The notes: generated by a model from the sequence alone, not told the origin. A stretch of 36,039 nucleotides of DNA from Alphaproteobacteria bacterium (GCA_017307285.1 JAFKFI010000081.1:1-36039), one strand, 5' to 3'. Shown: positions 1 through 8,605, counted from the stretch's first letter. Translations and numbers: made by a program.

Positions 1-939
1 TGGCAGCAGGATTATTTCGGCCAGGTGGTGGCGATGGCCGCCGAGCAGGGCAACGCCCAGGCCAAGCAGGTGCTGCATTGGGAGAGCAACTACCTGGTCG
101 GCCGCTTCCTGCAGGCGAGCAACGGCTTCGACCCGCATGACGGCGTCGCCTACAACATGATCGTCGGCACCGGCAACGGCTCGCTGTTCCAGACCTGGGC
201 GGAGATCGAGCAGGCCATCGCCCCCTCCGGCCTCGGGGCCAATTTCAGCGGCCAGTGGGCCGCCCTCGAATACCCGAGCTACCAGGCCTGGGCGCTCGCC
301 ACCCTGGCCAGCACCATCACCGTCGAGCAATCCCCGCAGGCGATCCAGGCCTATGGCTGGCTGCAGGCCCACACCCAGGTCAACGCCGCCTGGCAGGCCG
401 CCTCGCCGCTCTACAACATCGTCCCCCGCCTCGCCGACGGCAACCTGCTCACCTCGAGCAATGTCCACCTGCTGAGCGGCAGCGCCAACCAGAACGTCAG
501 CTACGGCAACGCCGACCAGCTGGTCTATGACAAGGGCACCGGCAACACCACGATCACCGGCGGCTCCGGCATCGACATCCTGTTCGCCGGCGGCGGCCAG
601 GACCTCTTGATCGGCGGCGACGGCGACGATTTCCTGTTCGGCGGCACCGGTGCGTCCACGCTATCCGGCGGCAGCGGCCATAACTGGCTGCAGGCGGGCA
701 GCGGCGGCACGCTGTTCAACCTCGCCGCCGCCGACGCGGCCCAGGACATCATTGCCGGCTTCGTCCCCGGCCGCGATCACCTGCACGTCACCGGCGCTGG
801 CGGCGCGGCTCTTACCACGCCGCAGATCCAGGCGCTCATCGCCGGCGCCACCGCCTCCGGCGGCAACACCACCCTCACAATCGCGCCCAACCACACCGTC
901 ACCATCAACAATCTCGCGCCGGGACACGCCTTCGCCTAG
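1..939 (+). CDS. RTX-type calcium-binding secreted protein, 3' part (5' end outside window)
   Basis: The frame is open from base 1, so this is the C-terminal 312 residues or so of a longer protein. About 175 residues of aromatic-rich sequence that I do not recognise come first. They are followed at about nt 559-702 by glycine/aspartate-rich RTX nonapeptides (GGSGIDILF, GGGQDLLIG, GGDGDDFLF, GGTGASTLS, GGSGHNWLQ). A C-terminal module of about 75 residues ends in NNLAPGHAFA. RTX repeats of this kind bind calcium after export, and the uncleaved C-terminus is the usual signal for type I secretion. The function of the N-terminal part cannot be given because it is incomplete. It ends 93 bp before a convergent gene, with a strong hairpin between them. 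Confidence 0.8.
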   Translation, partial: WQQDYFGQVVAMAAEQGNAQAKQVLHWESNYLVGRFLQASNGFDPHDGVAYNMIVGTGNGSLFQTWAEIEQAIAPSGLGANFSGQWAALEYPSYQAWALATLASTITVEQSPQAIQAYGWLQAHTQVNAAWQAASPLYNIVPRLADGNLLTSSNVHLLSGSANQNVSYGNADQLVYDKGTGNTTITGGSGIDILFAGGGQDLLIGGDGDDFLFGGTGASTLSGGSGHNWLQAGSGGTLFNLAAADAAQDIIAGFVPGRDHLHVTGAGGAALTTPQIQALIAGATASGGNTTLTIAPNHTVTINNLAPGHAFA

Positions 940-976
940 TGCAAGCGGCGCGCACTCCCGGCGCTCAAACAGCCGA

Positions 977-1005
977 GGCGGGCCGCCCCCGAGAGGGCGC
1001 CCGCC
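977..1005. terminator. GC-rich hairpin between convergent genes
   Basis: A 7-bp arm (977-983) pairs with 999-1005. After one bulged C (984), a further 4-bp stem (985-988 with 995-998) closes a 6-nt loop. It lies just past the RTX stop and between two genes that face each other, so a bidirectional terminator is plausible. There is no T-run on either side, which makes classical intrinsic termination uncertain. Confidence 0.45.
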
Positions 1006-1032
1006 GAGGCGTTCCAGCGATGCGACGGCCGG

Positions 1033-1590
1033 TCAGGCCGAGCGAGGCGAACGTTCGGCGACCCGAATGGCCATGTCGAAGGCTGTCAGCACCTGGTGGT
1101 GCGTGCAGCGGTCGTTCATGCCCTCCACGCTCTGGAAGCCCCGCTCACGCGCGACCTCCCGCAGGAGGTGATGCGCCCGGGCGCGGACCCGACGCGGATC
1201 GGAGTGCCGAGCCGCGGCCCGCAGCGCGCCCATCGCGCAGCGCCGTCCGTCCGAGGTGGAGTAGTAGCCCTGCACCCATTTCTCGTCGGCCTCGATCAGC
1301 AGCCGCGCGCGACGCAACAGATGCGCGGTCGAGGGTTCGAGAAGCTCGGGCGGATTGCCGGTGAACAGGTACGGAAGCCTGCTGACCCGCAATGCACGTT
1401 CGCAAAGGGCCTTGGTCGCACCGAGCCAGCCGGGCGCGCCGTTCGGGACAGGAGGCTCGGTTGTTGGCTGGAACGTTGGGGAGAAGTCGCTACCATCGAA
1501 GGGCACGGGTTCCTCCAGTCTGACGAAACGCGTTTCCGGAATGTGACGGCGGACCGTTGCTTGAATGCCGTCATTGGTCGCGGCATTCAC
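1033..1590 (-). CDS. DUF6197-like hypothetical protein
   Basis: This is a 185-residue protein with a GTG start. The C-terminal half has the pattern I associate with DUF6197 proteins: a helical segment (LLRRARLLIEADEKWVQG), then a DGRRCAMGALRAAA motif in which a Cys-Ala-x-Gly-Ala-Leu stretch follows a short polar loop, and a final segment ending HHQVLTAFDMAIRVAE. The N-terminal 60 residues are proline-rich and probably disordered. No catalytic motif is visible and the role is unknown. No convincing Shine-Dalgarno precedes the GTG, so the true start could be internal. The gene converges with the RTX gene and stands alone. Confidence 0.6.
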   Translation of the reverse strand: MNAATNDGIQATVRRHIPETRFVRLEEPVPFDGSDFSPTFQPTTEPPVPNGAPGWLGATKALCERALRVSRLPYLFTGNPPELLEPSTAHLLRRARLLIEADEKWVQGYYSTSDGRRCAMGALRAAARHSDPRRVRARAHHLLREVARERGFQSVEGMNDRCTHHQVLTAFDMAIRVAERSPRSA

Positions 1591-1833
1591 TCAAAGGTCG
1601 GCCCCACACGACCCACCTTGTCGCCCGCATCATGTCCGGCGTGACACCAGCGACCTAGCTGGCCAACGTGCCTGTCCGGGCCAAGTTCCCGCTTGAGGTC
1701 GTGAGCTGGCGGGATAAACCCTCTGACCGCTGACCTGACTCCGTTCCGGGCCTCGATCCCCGGAAGCCGGATCGAAAGCCTAGCACGACAAACGCCGTCG
1801 CTGCGAAGGCGAATCTGAAGCCGCTGGCGACAA

Positions 1834-1874
1834 TTTGCGGGCGAGGACGCCTGGCCTGCGCCCTTGCCCGCAAA
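1834..1874 (-). terminator. Inverted repeat after the SDR gene
   Basis: A perfect 9-bp inverted repeat (TTTGCGGGC at 1834-1842, GCCCGCAAA at 1866-1874) starts 6 nt past the stop of the SDR gene in its direction of transcription. The 23-nt loop is GC-rich and there is no clear U-tract, so termination is only possible. The rest of the 290-bp gap 1591-1880 shows no gene or other structure that I can support. Confidence 0.3.
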
Positions 1875-1880
1875 CCGCGT

Positions 1881-2633
<753 letters not shown>

Positions 2634-2757
2634 GATGTCCTCCCCTCTCATCGCATGTCGCGAAAGGCTGCCACGCACGGGCCCGCTTGGCTACGGCGCG
2701 GCTTGGCGGCTCGGCGGAAAGCTTGCAGCATGAGCGCCTGTTTGGAAGGAGTGGCGC

Positions 2758-3951
2758 ATGGCCCGGCGCGGCATGAGGTTCGGTATCTTTCTCGCCCCGT
2801 TCCATCGGGTCGGCGAGAACCCGACATTGGCGCTGGCGCGCGACGTCGAGCTCATCGAGTGGCTCGATCATCTCTGCTACGACGAGGCCTGGATCGGCGA
2901 GCATCATTCCGCCGGCTGGGAGCTGATCGCCGCGCCCGAGCTGGTGATTGCCGCCGCCGCCGAGCGCACCCGGCACATCAAGCTCGGCTCCGGCGTGACC
3001 AGCCTGCCGTATCACCATCCGCTGATGGTCGCGCAACGCTTCGTGCAGCTCGACCACATGACACGCGGCCGCGCCATGCTCGGCTGCGGGCCGGGCGCGC
3101 TGCCGTCCGACGCCTACATGATGGGGATCGAGCCGGTCGATCAGCGCCGCCGCATGATGGAAAGCCTCGACGCCATCACACGCCTGCTGCGCTGCGAGGA
3201 CCCGGTGACGATGCGCACCGACTGGTTCGAGCTGCGCGACGCGCGGCTGCATCTCGCACCCTATTCCGACCCGCGCTTCGACATCGCCGTGGCGAGCACC
3301 ATCACGCCGTTCGGCATGATCGCGGCAGGCACGCACGGGCTCGGCGTGCTCTCCATCGGCGCGGGGCTGCCGGGCGGGCCGGAGGCGCTGGCGAAGCAGT
3401 GGCAGATCGCCGAGGAGACCGCGGCAAAGAGCGGAAAAATGGTGAGCCGGCGCGATTGGCGCATCGTGGTCAACGCGCATGTCGCCGAGGATGACGAACA
3501 GGCACTCGCGGAGGTGAAGGCGGGCGAGCGCATCGAGACCGTGACCTATTTCGAGGACACGCTCGGCCGCCCGCCGGGCCGCGCCGACGACCCGCTGCGC
3601 GAGGGTGTGAAGATGGGCTCTACTCTTGTCGGCTCGCCGGAGACCGTGGCGCGGGGGATCGAGCGTTTGCTCGAATTGAGCCAGGGCGGTTTCGGCGGGC
3701 TGATGTTCCGCGCGCATGAATGGGCCAACCGCGAGCAGACCCTGCGCAGCTACGAATTGTTCGCACGCCACGTGATGCCGCGCTTCCAGGGTTCGCTCGA
3801 CCCCATCGTTGCGTCGAACAAGTTCGTCCGCGAGAACCGCAAGCTGGTGGTCGGCGGCGCCGTCGAGGCGGTGAAGCGCGCCTTCACCGACGCCGGGCGG
3901 GCGGTGCCGGAGGGCTATCGCGACCGCACCGTGGGCGCGCGGGACGTGTAG
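2758..3951 (+). CDS. LLM class flavin-dependent monooxygenase, limonene-monooxygenase-like
   Basis: This 397-residue protein has the luciferase-like TIM-barrel pattern: MRFGIFLAPFH at the N-terminus, DEAWIGEHHSAGWE with the EHH segment, LGSGVTSLPYHHPLMVAQRFVQLDHMTRGRAMLGCGPG, and the late SPETVARGIERLLELSQGGFGGLMFRAHEW stretch. The family uses reduced FMN supplied by a separate reductase to oxygenate terpenes, ketones or similar compounds. Overall layout resembles proteins annotated as limonene 1,2-monooxygenase, but substrate assignment from sequence alone is unsafe. The ATG follows a good GGAAGGAG site. The gene shares a 124-bp intergenic region with the divergent SDR gene. No flavin reductase gene is seen in the window. 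Confidence 0.88.
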   Translation: MARRGMRFGIFLAPFHRVGENPTLALARDVELIEWLDHLCYDEAWIGEHHSAGWELIAAPELVIAAAAERTRHIKLGSGVTSLPYHHPLMVAQRFVQLDHMTRGRAMLGCGPGALPSDAYMMGIEPVDQRRRMMESLDAITRLLRCEDPVTMRTDWFELRDARLHLAPYSDPRFDIAVASTITPFGMIAAGTHGLGVLSIGAGLPGGPEALAKQWQIAEETAAKSGKMVSRRDWRIVVNAHVAEDDEQALAEVKAGERIETVTYFEDTLGRPPGRADDPLREGVKMGSTLVGSPETVARGIERLLELSQGGFGGLMFRAHEWANREQTLRSYELFARHVMPRFQGSLDPIVASNKFVRENRKLVVGGAVEAVKRAFTDAGRAVPEGYRDRTVGARDV

Positions 3952-4028
3952 ACCGCGGACGTCTCTTCGCAACGCGGCGTACCGAGGCGCGCCGGTTGAA
4001 AAACCGTTCCGGCAATGGCGGATTCCGG

Positions 4029-4057
4029 TTGACATTCCGTATCTCCATGTAACTAAT
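4029..4057 (+). promoter_or_regulatory. Candidate sigma-70-type promoter of the LuxR-type gene
   Basis: A perfect TTGACA (4029-4034) is followed 17 nt later by ACTAAT (4052-4057), or 15 nt later by TAACTA (4050-4055), in a short AT-rich stretch. The start of transcription would fall almost on the ATG at 4063, and no Shine-Dalgarno is present, so the mRNA may be leaderless. Confidence 0.4.
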
Positions 4058-4062
4058 TCTTT

Positions 4063-5220
4063 ATGGGAAAGATTCCGCCAGAGTACGGGCAATTTGCCGC
4101 CGTTCTCGGCGAGATCTACGACGCGGCCCTCGACCCGAGCCGCTGGCAAGCGCTGACGGAGCGCCTGGCGCACCTGTTCGATGGGGTCGGCGTGCTGTTC
4201 GCGCAGGATAGTCGCAGCCCGGCCGCGACGGTGTTCAGCACGGCTGGGATCGATGCCGGTTTCCTCGACAGCTATATCGCGCACTACGCGGGCGTGAATA
4301 TCTGGACGCCGGCGGTGGCCGCGCTGCCCGTCGGCGCCGTCGTCACCAACGACGACGTGGCCGAGCGGCGGCGCTTCGAGCGCAGCGAGTGGCGCAACGA
4401 CTGGCTGCGCCCGCAGGACCTCTACCACGGCACCGCCTGCGTGCTCGGCAAGGCGGATGGCGTGGTCACGGAGTTCAGCATCATGCGCCCCGAGAAGGCG
4501 GGCGTGATGTCGCCGGAGCAGCTCGACATGCTGCGCCTGCTGGTGCCGCATCTGCAGCGCGCGATCCGCGTGCACCAGGAGCTCAGCACGGCGAGGGTTG
4601 GGTTGCACGGCGCGCTCGCCGGCTTCGAGCGGCTGGCGACGGCGGCGCTGATCGTGGACCAGGCGGCGCGCGTGCTGTTCGCCAATGCCGCGGCCGAGCA
4701 GCTGCTGCGCGGCAATGACGGATTGCGCGGTGGGCGTAATGGCGTGCTGCGCGCCGGTACTCCGCCGGTGACGGAGCGGTTGCACGCGCTGATCGCCGGC
4801 GCGGCGCGCACCGCCGGACTGCGTGGCGCCGATCCCGGTGGCACCCTGCCGCTACCCCGCCGCGAGGGCCGCCCGCTGGTCGCGCTGGTCAGCCCGTTGC
4901 GCACGGAGCCGGCCGGGCTCGGCTTTGCGCCGCTCGCCGCACTCGTGCTGGCGCGCGACCCGGACCGCGCTCCGGCGGTAGACACCGAGGCTTTACGCGC
5001 ACTCTACGGCCTCACGAGGGCCGAGGCGGCGGTGGTCGCCGAGTTGGCGAATGGTTGCAGCGCCGAGGCAATTGCCGCTCGCGGGGACAACAGCATCGAG
5101 ACGGTGCGGACGCATCTTAAGCGCAGCATGGCGAAGATGGGCGTGGGGCGGCAGGCGGAGTTGGTTGCGCTTGTATTGCGCAACGGTGGACCTGGAGGAT
5201 TTTGTGATCGGAATGATTGA
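4063..5220 (+). CDS. LuxR family transcriptional regulator
   Basis: This is a 385-residue regulator. The N-terminal 170 residues (starting with the LGEIYDAALDPSRWQ pattern) form an unassigned sensor region. A PAS-like stretch follows around 185-300 (RLATAALIVDQAARVLFANAAAEQLL). A C-terminal LuxR-type helix-turn-helix lies at about 310-375 (LYGLTRAEAAVVAELANG, then SIETVRTHLKRSMAKMGVGRQAELVALVL). The HTH is good but the usual GxSxxEIA core reads GCSAEAIAARGDNSIETVRTH. The ligand is not known; it is not an AHL-binding domain that I recognise. It precedes the PEP-CTERM gene on the same strand, and the 100 bp between them contain three inverted repeats that might be operators. A near-consensus promoter abuts the start codon. 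Confidence 0.88.
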   Translation: MGKIPPEYGQFAAVLGEIYDAALDPSRWQALTERLAHLFDGVGVLFAQDSRSPAATVFSTAGIDAGFLDSYIAHYAGVNIWTPAVAALPVGAVVTNDDVAERRRFERSEWRNDWLRPQDLYHGTACVLGKADGVVTEFSIMRPEKAGVMSPEQLDMLRLLVPHLQRAIRVHQELSTARVGLHGALAGFERLATAALIVDQAARVLFANAAAEQLLRGNDGLRGGRNGVLRAGTPPVTERLHALIAGAARTAGLRGADPGGTLPLPRREGRPLVALVSPLRTEPAGLGFAPLAALVLARDPDRAPAVDTEALRALYGLTRAEAAVVAELANGCSAEAIAARGDNSIETVRTHLKRSMAKMGVGRQAELVALVLRNGGPGGFCDRND

Positions 5221-5221
5221 A

Positions 5222-5297
5222 CGTCACCCGTTTGGGTGACGGAATGCAGGTCAGCGTCATCTGACCTACGGCAACGGTTCGGGACAATGACCCGAAC
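5222..5297 (+). promoter_or_regulatory. Three successive inverted repeats between LuxR-type and PEP-CTERM genes
   Basis: Repeat 1 at 5222-5241 has perfect 8-bp arms (CGTCACCC / GGGTGACG) and a 4-nt centre. Repeat 2 at 5248-5267 has perfect 7-bp arms (AGGTCAG / CTGACCT) and a 6-nt centre. Repeat 3 at 5277-5297 has perfect 7-bp arms (GTTCGGG / CCCGAAC) and a 7-nt centre. The arms differ from one another, so they look more like three RNA hairpins than three copies of one operator. Repeat 1 could also be a terminator for the upstream gene. The downstream ribosome-binding site GAAGGAG (about 5306) lies outside all three. Confidence 0.5.
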
Positions 5298-5320
5298 TGC
5301 TGACCGAAGGAGCCATCTCG

Positions 5321-6232
5321 ATGCGAGTAGTCCGTCTTCTCCCGATTTTTGGGATTGGAGTGGCGATGCTGACTGGAATGCCGGACAAAAGCGCAGCAAA
5401 TCCGCTGCCGCCCACAATGGTTCAAGTCGACGCCGGCAATCTTGCCCAAGGCGTGACGGTGGCAAACACGTATTCGACCCTTAGGCTTGGTTACAACGCC
5501 TTGAACGGGGGCACACACGAAGCCGCGTCAGCGGGAGCTCCCCTTGGGATCACGAGGGTGGCGGCGACCGGAAACGGGTACGGCTCAGTCGCTGGCTTAT
5601 CGTTTGCTGAGGCGTACATACAGTATTCGTTCGAGATCAGCGGCCCAGACGGGACCGTCCCGATCTTGGTCATTGGGAATGGCGGGATCCAGGTCAGCGG
5701 GGACGCAACGTCGCAGAACGCAGGGGCGGCGATTATCATTGGTGGGCTGGGTGGAGCGTGCGCTGGGTTGGCTAGGGATTACTGTCACGCCGGAGATCAT
5801 TCGTCCTTTGATATAACCGGGATCTATTCGGTGTTGGCAAACCAGGAATATGGCGTGCTTGTGGATGCCGTCGTCCTGTACGGGGGAGGTTCGAGCTGGA
5901 CTGCTACAGCTTTTGCCGATCCTTCGTTCGCTATCGACCCCACGTTTGCAAGAGCGGGTGAGTATACCCTCATATTTAGCCCTGGACTCGAATCCATCGC
6001 AGTTCCTGAGCCCCCGGCGCTGCCTTTGTTCGGGTTCGCCGCACTCGGCATTGCCGGCGTGAAACTGCGCCGCCGGTTCCCAGCTGCCGAGAAGCCGGAC
6101 CGCTCCCAGCCGTACTCCCCCGACGAACAGCCCGTTGATGTGCGTCGCGCCACCCGGTCCTGGCGGACGCTCGAGCAGCGGCTCATCGGCCGGAACTTGC
6201 CGTTTCGCCTGCCAGTCCGGGACAGCTTGTAA
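5321..6232 (+). CDS. PEP-CTERM-type surface protein with unusual C-terminal extension
   Basis: This is a 303-residue exported protein. An N-terminal signal peptide (MRVVRLLPIFGIGVAMLTG) is followed by a Gly/Ser/Ala-rich, low-charge domain of about 200 residues with no recognised fold. A PEP-CTERM-like sorting signal follows: VPEP at 228-231, a hydrophobic segment (about 233-247) and a basic cluster KLRRR at 248-252. In the PEP-CTERM/exosortase system the protein normally ends a few residues after this cluster. Here the frame runs on for 51 more residues that are Arg/Pro-rich and look unlike the rest. A lost stop codon is one explanation. No exosortase gene is in the window. The ATG has a GAAGGAG site. 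Confidence 0.7.
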   Translation: MRVVRLLPIFGIGVAMLTGMPDKSAANPLPPTMVQVDAGNLAQGVTVANTYSTLRLGYNALNGGTHEAASAGAPLGITRVAATGNGYGSVAGLSFAEAYIQYSFEISGPDGTVPILVIGNGGIQVSGDATSQNAGAAIIIGGLGGACAGLARDYCHAGDHSSFDITGIYSVLANQEYGVLVDAVVLYGGGSSWTATAFADPSFAIDPTFARAGEYTLIFSPGLESIAVPEPPALPLFGFAALGIAGVKLRRRFPAAEKPDRSQPYSPDEQPVDVRRATRSWRTLEQRLIGRNLPFRLPVRDSL

Positions 6233-6264
6233 CCAGGTAGAGTCGGTCGAGGTTACCGAACGAC

Positions 6265-6365
6265 GTCATTCCGAGCGAAGCGCGGCAATCCATCGTCCTC
6301 GCACACTGCGACCGCCCGTCGGCGGGCCCAATGGATCGCCACGTGGCTTCGCCGCTCGCGATGAC
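6265..6365. repeat. Long palindromic dispersed repeat (family A) between convergent genes
   Basis: The left arm begins GTCATTCCGAGCGAAGC and ends CAATCCAT (6265-6293). The right arm is its imperfect reverse complement, from ATGGATCGCC to CTCGCGATGAC (6331-6365). This arm pattern matches a palindromic intergenic element that I know to be scattered through many alphaproteobacterial genomes. It sits between the convergent PEP-CTERM and MFS genes, where the folded RNA could help end or stabilise both transcripts. Confidence 0.7.
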
Positions 6366-6409
6366 ACCGGTGGGTTCATGCCCTGACGCGGGGGAGGAGC
6401 CCGATCGGG

Positions 6410-7711
6410 CTAACCCCGCGCCGCCGCATCCGCGCCCAGCAACTCCGGCTCCGCATCGGCCGCCGCAAACCGGGCGCGGTCGCCCTCGGGGTCGATCAGC
6501 AGCGCGGCCAGCACCGCGACCAGCACGAGTGCGGCGCCAGTGAGCATGAAGCCGGTGCGGAAGCCGGCGACCGCGTTTACGCCGGTGTCGACGACCAGGC
6601 CCATCGCCACCGGCGCCAGCGGGCCGGCCAAGGTGGCCAGGGCGTTGCCGATGGCGAGCATCGAGCCGCGCTGGGCGGTGGGCGTGATCTCGGCGACCAT
6701 CACGTGCCCGAGGCTGAAGATCGAGTTGCCGCAGGAGAAGGCGAGCGCCGTGCAGACGATCGGCAGCCAGCGGCCGGGGACCTGCGGCAAGGCGAAGGCG
6801 AGCAGGCCGGCGATGAATAGCCCGGCGCAGGCCAATCCGCCGCGCGCCATGCGGCTCGACAGGTCGCGCCGCTTAAGCCGCTCGGAGAAGGCGCAGATCG
6901 CCGGCATCAGCACGATGTTGGCCAGCGCCGGCAAAGTGATGATCCAGCCCGTCTCGGTCGGCGTGTAGCCGGCGCCCTTGGTGAGATAGGCGGGCAGCCA
7001 CACCACCGAGAGCGTCACCAGCCAGTAGGCGGCGAACGCGACCAGCGCCTGTCCGATGAAGGTGCGGCAGGTGAGCAGCCGCGAGTAGGGCACGCGGCCG
7101 TAGCTCGCCGAGCCCGTCGCCGCCGGCTCGGCCGAGAGCGGACCCTCCTTACCGGCGAATAGCCAGACAGCGCACCACACAAAGCCGATCACGCCCAGCA
7201 TGGCGAAGGCGTGGCGCCAGGAATAGTTCTGGATGACGTAGACGATGCCGGGAGCGGCAATCCCGGCGCCGAACGCGCCACCGATGGCGATGATGCTGGT
7301 CGGCAAAGGACGGCGCTGGTTGGGGAACCATTTGTACGTGGCGTGCAGCCCGACCGGATAGGCCGGCCCCTCGCCGAGGCCGAGGAGCACGCGGTTGGCG
7401 ACCAACGCGGCAAGGCCGACCGGCAGCGCCATCGGCAGCTGCACGATCGCCCAAGACAGCGCCATCGCGAACAGCACCCATTTGGTCGAGACGCGGTTGA
7501 CCAGGAACCCGACCAGCACAGCGGAGAGCGAGAAGAACGCGAAGAAGCTCGTGCCGATCAAGCCGAACTCGGTGTGGTCAAGCCCCAGCTCGCGCATGAT
7601 CGGCACCGCCGAGAGGCCGAGCACCGCCTTGTCGGCGAAGTTCACCACCATGAACAAGAACAGCATGGCGACGATCAGCCAGCCGCGCGGCGCTACCCGG
7701 TCCGTGTCCAT
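6410..7711 (-). CDS. MFS transporter, anion:cation symporter (ACS) type
   Basis: This 433-residue protein has about 12 hydrophobic segments in two halves with a central loop near residue 200-215. It starts near GWLIVAMLFLFMVVNFADKAVLGLSAVPIM. The sequence NRVLLGLGEGPAYPVGLHATYKWFP is characteristic of the ACS family, which imports organic acids such as hexuronates, phthalates or tartrates with cations. The start was moved 7 codons into the open frame because a GGGGAAGGAG site lies just before this ATG. It is divergent from the TetR-type regulator, so it is probably the regulated uptake system for an acid processed by the neighbouring enzymes (inference). Confidence 0.92.
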   Translation of the reverse strand: MDTDRVAPRGWLIVAMLFLFMVVNFADKAVLGLSAVPIMRELGLDHTEFGLIGTSFFAFFSLSAVLVGFLVNRVSTKWVLFAMALSWAIVQLPMALPVGLAALVANRVLLGLGEGPAYPVGLHATYKWFPNQRRPLPTSIIAIGGAFGAGIAAPGIVYVIQNYSWRHAFAMLGVIGFVWCAVWLFAGKEGPLSAEPAATGSASYGRVPYSRLLTCRTFIGQALVAFAAYWLVTLSVVWLPAYLTKGAGYTPTETGWIITLPALANIVLMPAICAFSERLKRRDLSSRMARGGLACAGLFIAGLLAFALPQVPGRWLPIVCTALAFSCGNSIFSLGHVMVAEITPTAQRGSMLAIGNALATLAGPLAPVAMGLVVDTGVNAVAGFRTGFMLTGAALVLVAVLAALLIDPEGDRARFAAADAEPELLGADAAARG

Positions 7712-7800
7712 GAACGCTCCTTCCCCGATCATGCAGCCCTGGTCGCGACGGGTCGCCAGCGGCCTTGTTTCCCCGGCTGCTTGCTACCATGCCTTGGTTT

Positions 7801-7836
7801 ATTAATATGTTCACATTAATGTGATGACATTAAAAT
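7801..7836. promoter_or_regulatory. AT-rich dyad, candidate TetR-family operator
   Basis: A perfect 14-bp palindrome, TCACATTAATGTGA (7811-7824), lies inside an AT-rich stretch flanked by ATGT on one side and GACAT on the other. It is centred in the 147-bp gap between the divergent MFS and TetR-type genes, the usual place for an autoregulated TetR-family operator. The surrounding DNA is very GC-rich, so this AT island is likely also where the promoters lie. Confidence 0.5.
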
Positions 7837-7858
7837 CCGCTGGACCGGCCGGGTCGTC

Positions 7859-8605
7859 ATGGCCATCTTGACCGTCATGGACGCCGCCGATCTCGACATG
7901 GAAGACCTCGACACCAGGACCAAGCTGATCCTGGTCGCCGAGCGTCTGTTCGGCGAACGGGGCATCGATGCCGTGCCGCTGCGCGAGGTCGTGGCGGGGG
8001 CGGGACAGCGTAACGCTTCGGCGCTGGGTTATCATATCGGCGGGCGCGAGGAGCTGGTTCTGGCGATCCTCGAATTCCGCCGTGCCGCCGTGGACGGTCG
8101 CCGGGTCGAGTTGCTCGACGAATACGCGCGGGCCAGGGTCGAGATGGACGAGAGCGCCATTGCCGCCGGGGTCATCATTCCGCTCGTCGAACTGATGCTG
8201 AGCGATCCGCGCGGCGGCAATTATTTGCGTTTCCTGTCGCAGGCCTATGTCACGGAGCGCCCGGAATCGGCGTATCGCTCGACGGGGCAGAATGATCGCG
8301 GGATGCGGGGCTGCTTTCGGCTTTATCGCGCGCGCTATCCCGGTCTGCCGCCTCGGGCGCTGCTGGAACGTTTTTCCCTCTGCGCGCGCGGCGCGATCTA
8401 CGCGCTCGCCGACTGGCAGCGGGACGCGGCGGCGTCGCGGAGCAGCATTCCACGAACCGGACTGCCGGGCTTCGCTGGTGATCTCATCGCTATCGCAGCG
8501 AACGGCCTCGCGGCCATCGTCGAGCGCGAGCGGCGCTTTGTCCCATTCGCGCCACCACGCCCGGACGCGCCCGCCACCGCCGAGCTGGGGGCAGGCTCAT
8601 GCTGA
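7859..8605 (+). CDS. TetR/AcrR family transcriptional regulator
   Basis: This 248-residue protein has an N-terminal TetR-type DNA-binding domain: helix 1 (RTKLILVAERLFGERG), the HTH (AVPLREVVAGAGQRNASALGYHIGGREELVLAILE) and the expected Gly-Ile-Asp turn between them. The C-terminal ligand-binding part (about 75-235) is mostly helical and specific to this protein. The start is uncertain: no clear Shine-Dalgarno is seen, and ATGs at codons 1, 7 and 14 are all possible. Its position opposite the MFS gene, and upstream of a TauD-type dioxygenase and a CoA-transferase on the same strand, suggests that it represses transport and catabolism until the substrate binds. The stop overlaps the next small ORF by 7 nt. 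Confidence 0.9.
   Translation: MAILTVMDAADLDMEDLDTRTKLILVAERLFGERGIDAVPLREVVAGAGQRNASALGYHIGGREELVLAILEFRRAAVDGRRVELLDEYARARVEMDESAIAAGVIIPLVELMLSDPRGGNYLRFLSQAYVTERPESAYRSTGQNDRGMRGCFRLYRARYPGLPPRALLERFSLCARGAIYALADWQRDAAASRSSIPRTGLPGFAGDLIAIAANGLAAIVERERRFVPFAPPRPDAPATAELGAGSC

Noticed and set aside
5222-5267. Reading the 20-bp dyads as canonical lux boxes
   Set aside because: Length fits, but the arms do not match the known lux-box consensus and the regulator has no AHL-binding domain that I recognise. Kept only as inverted repeats.
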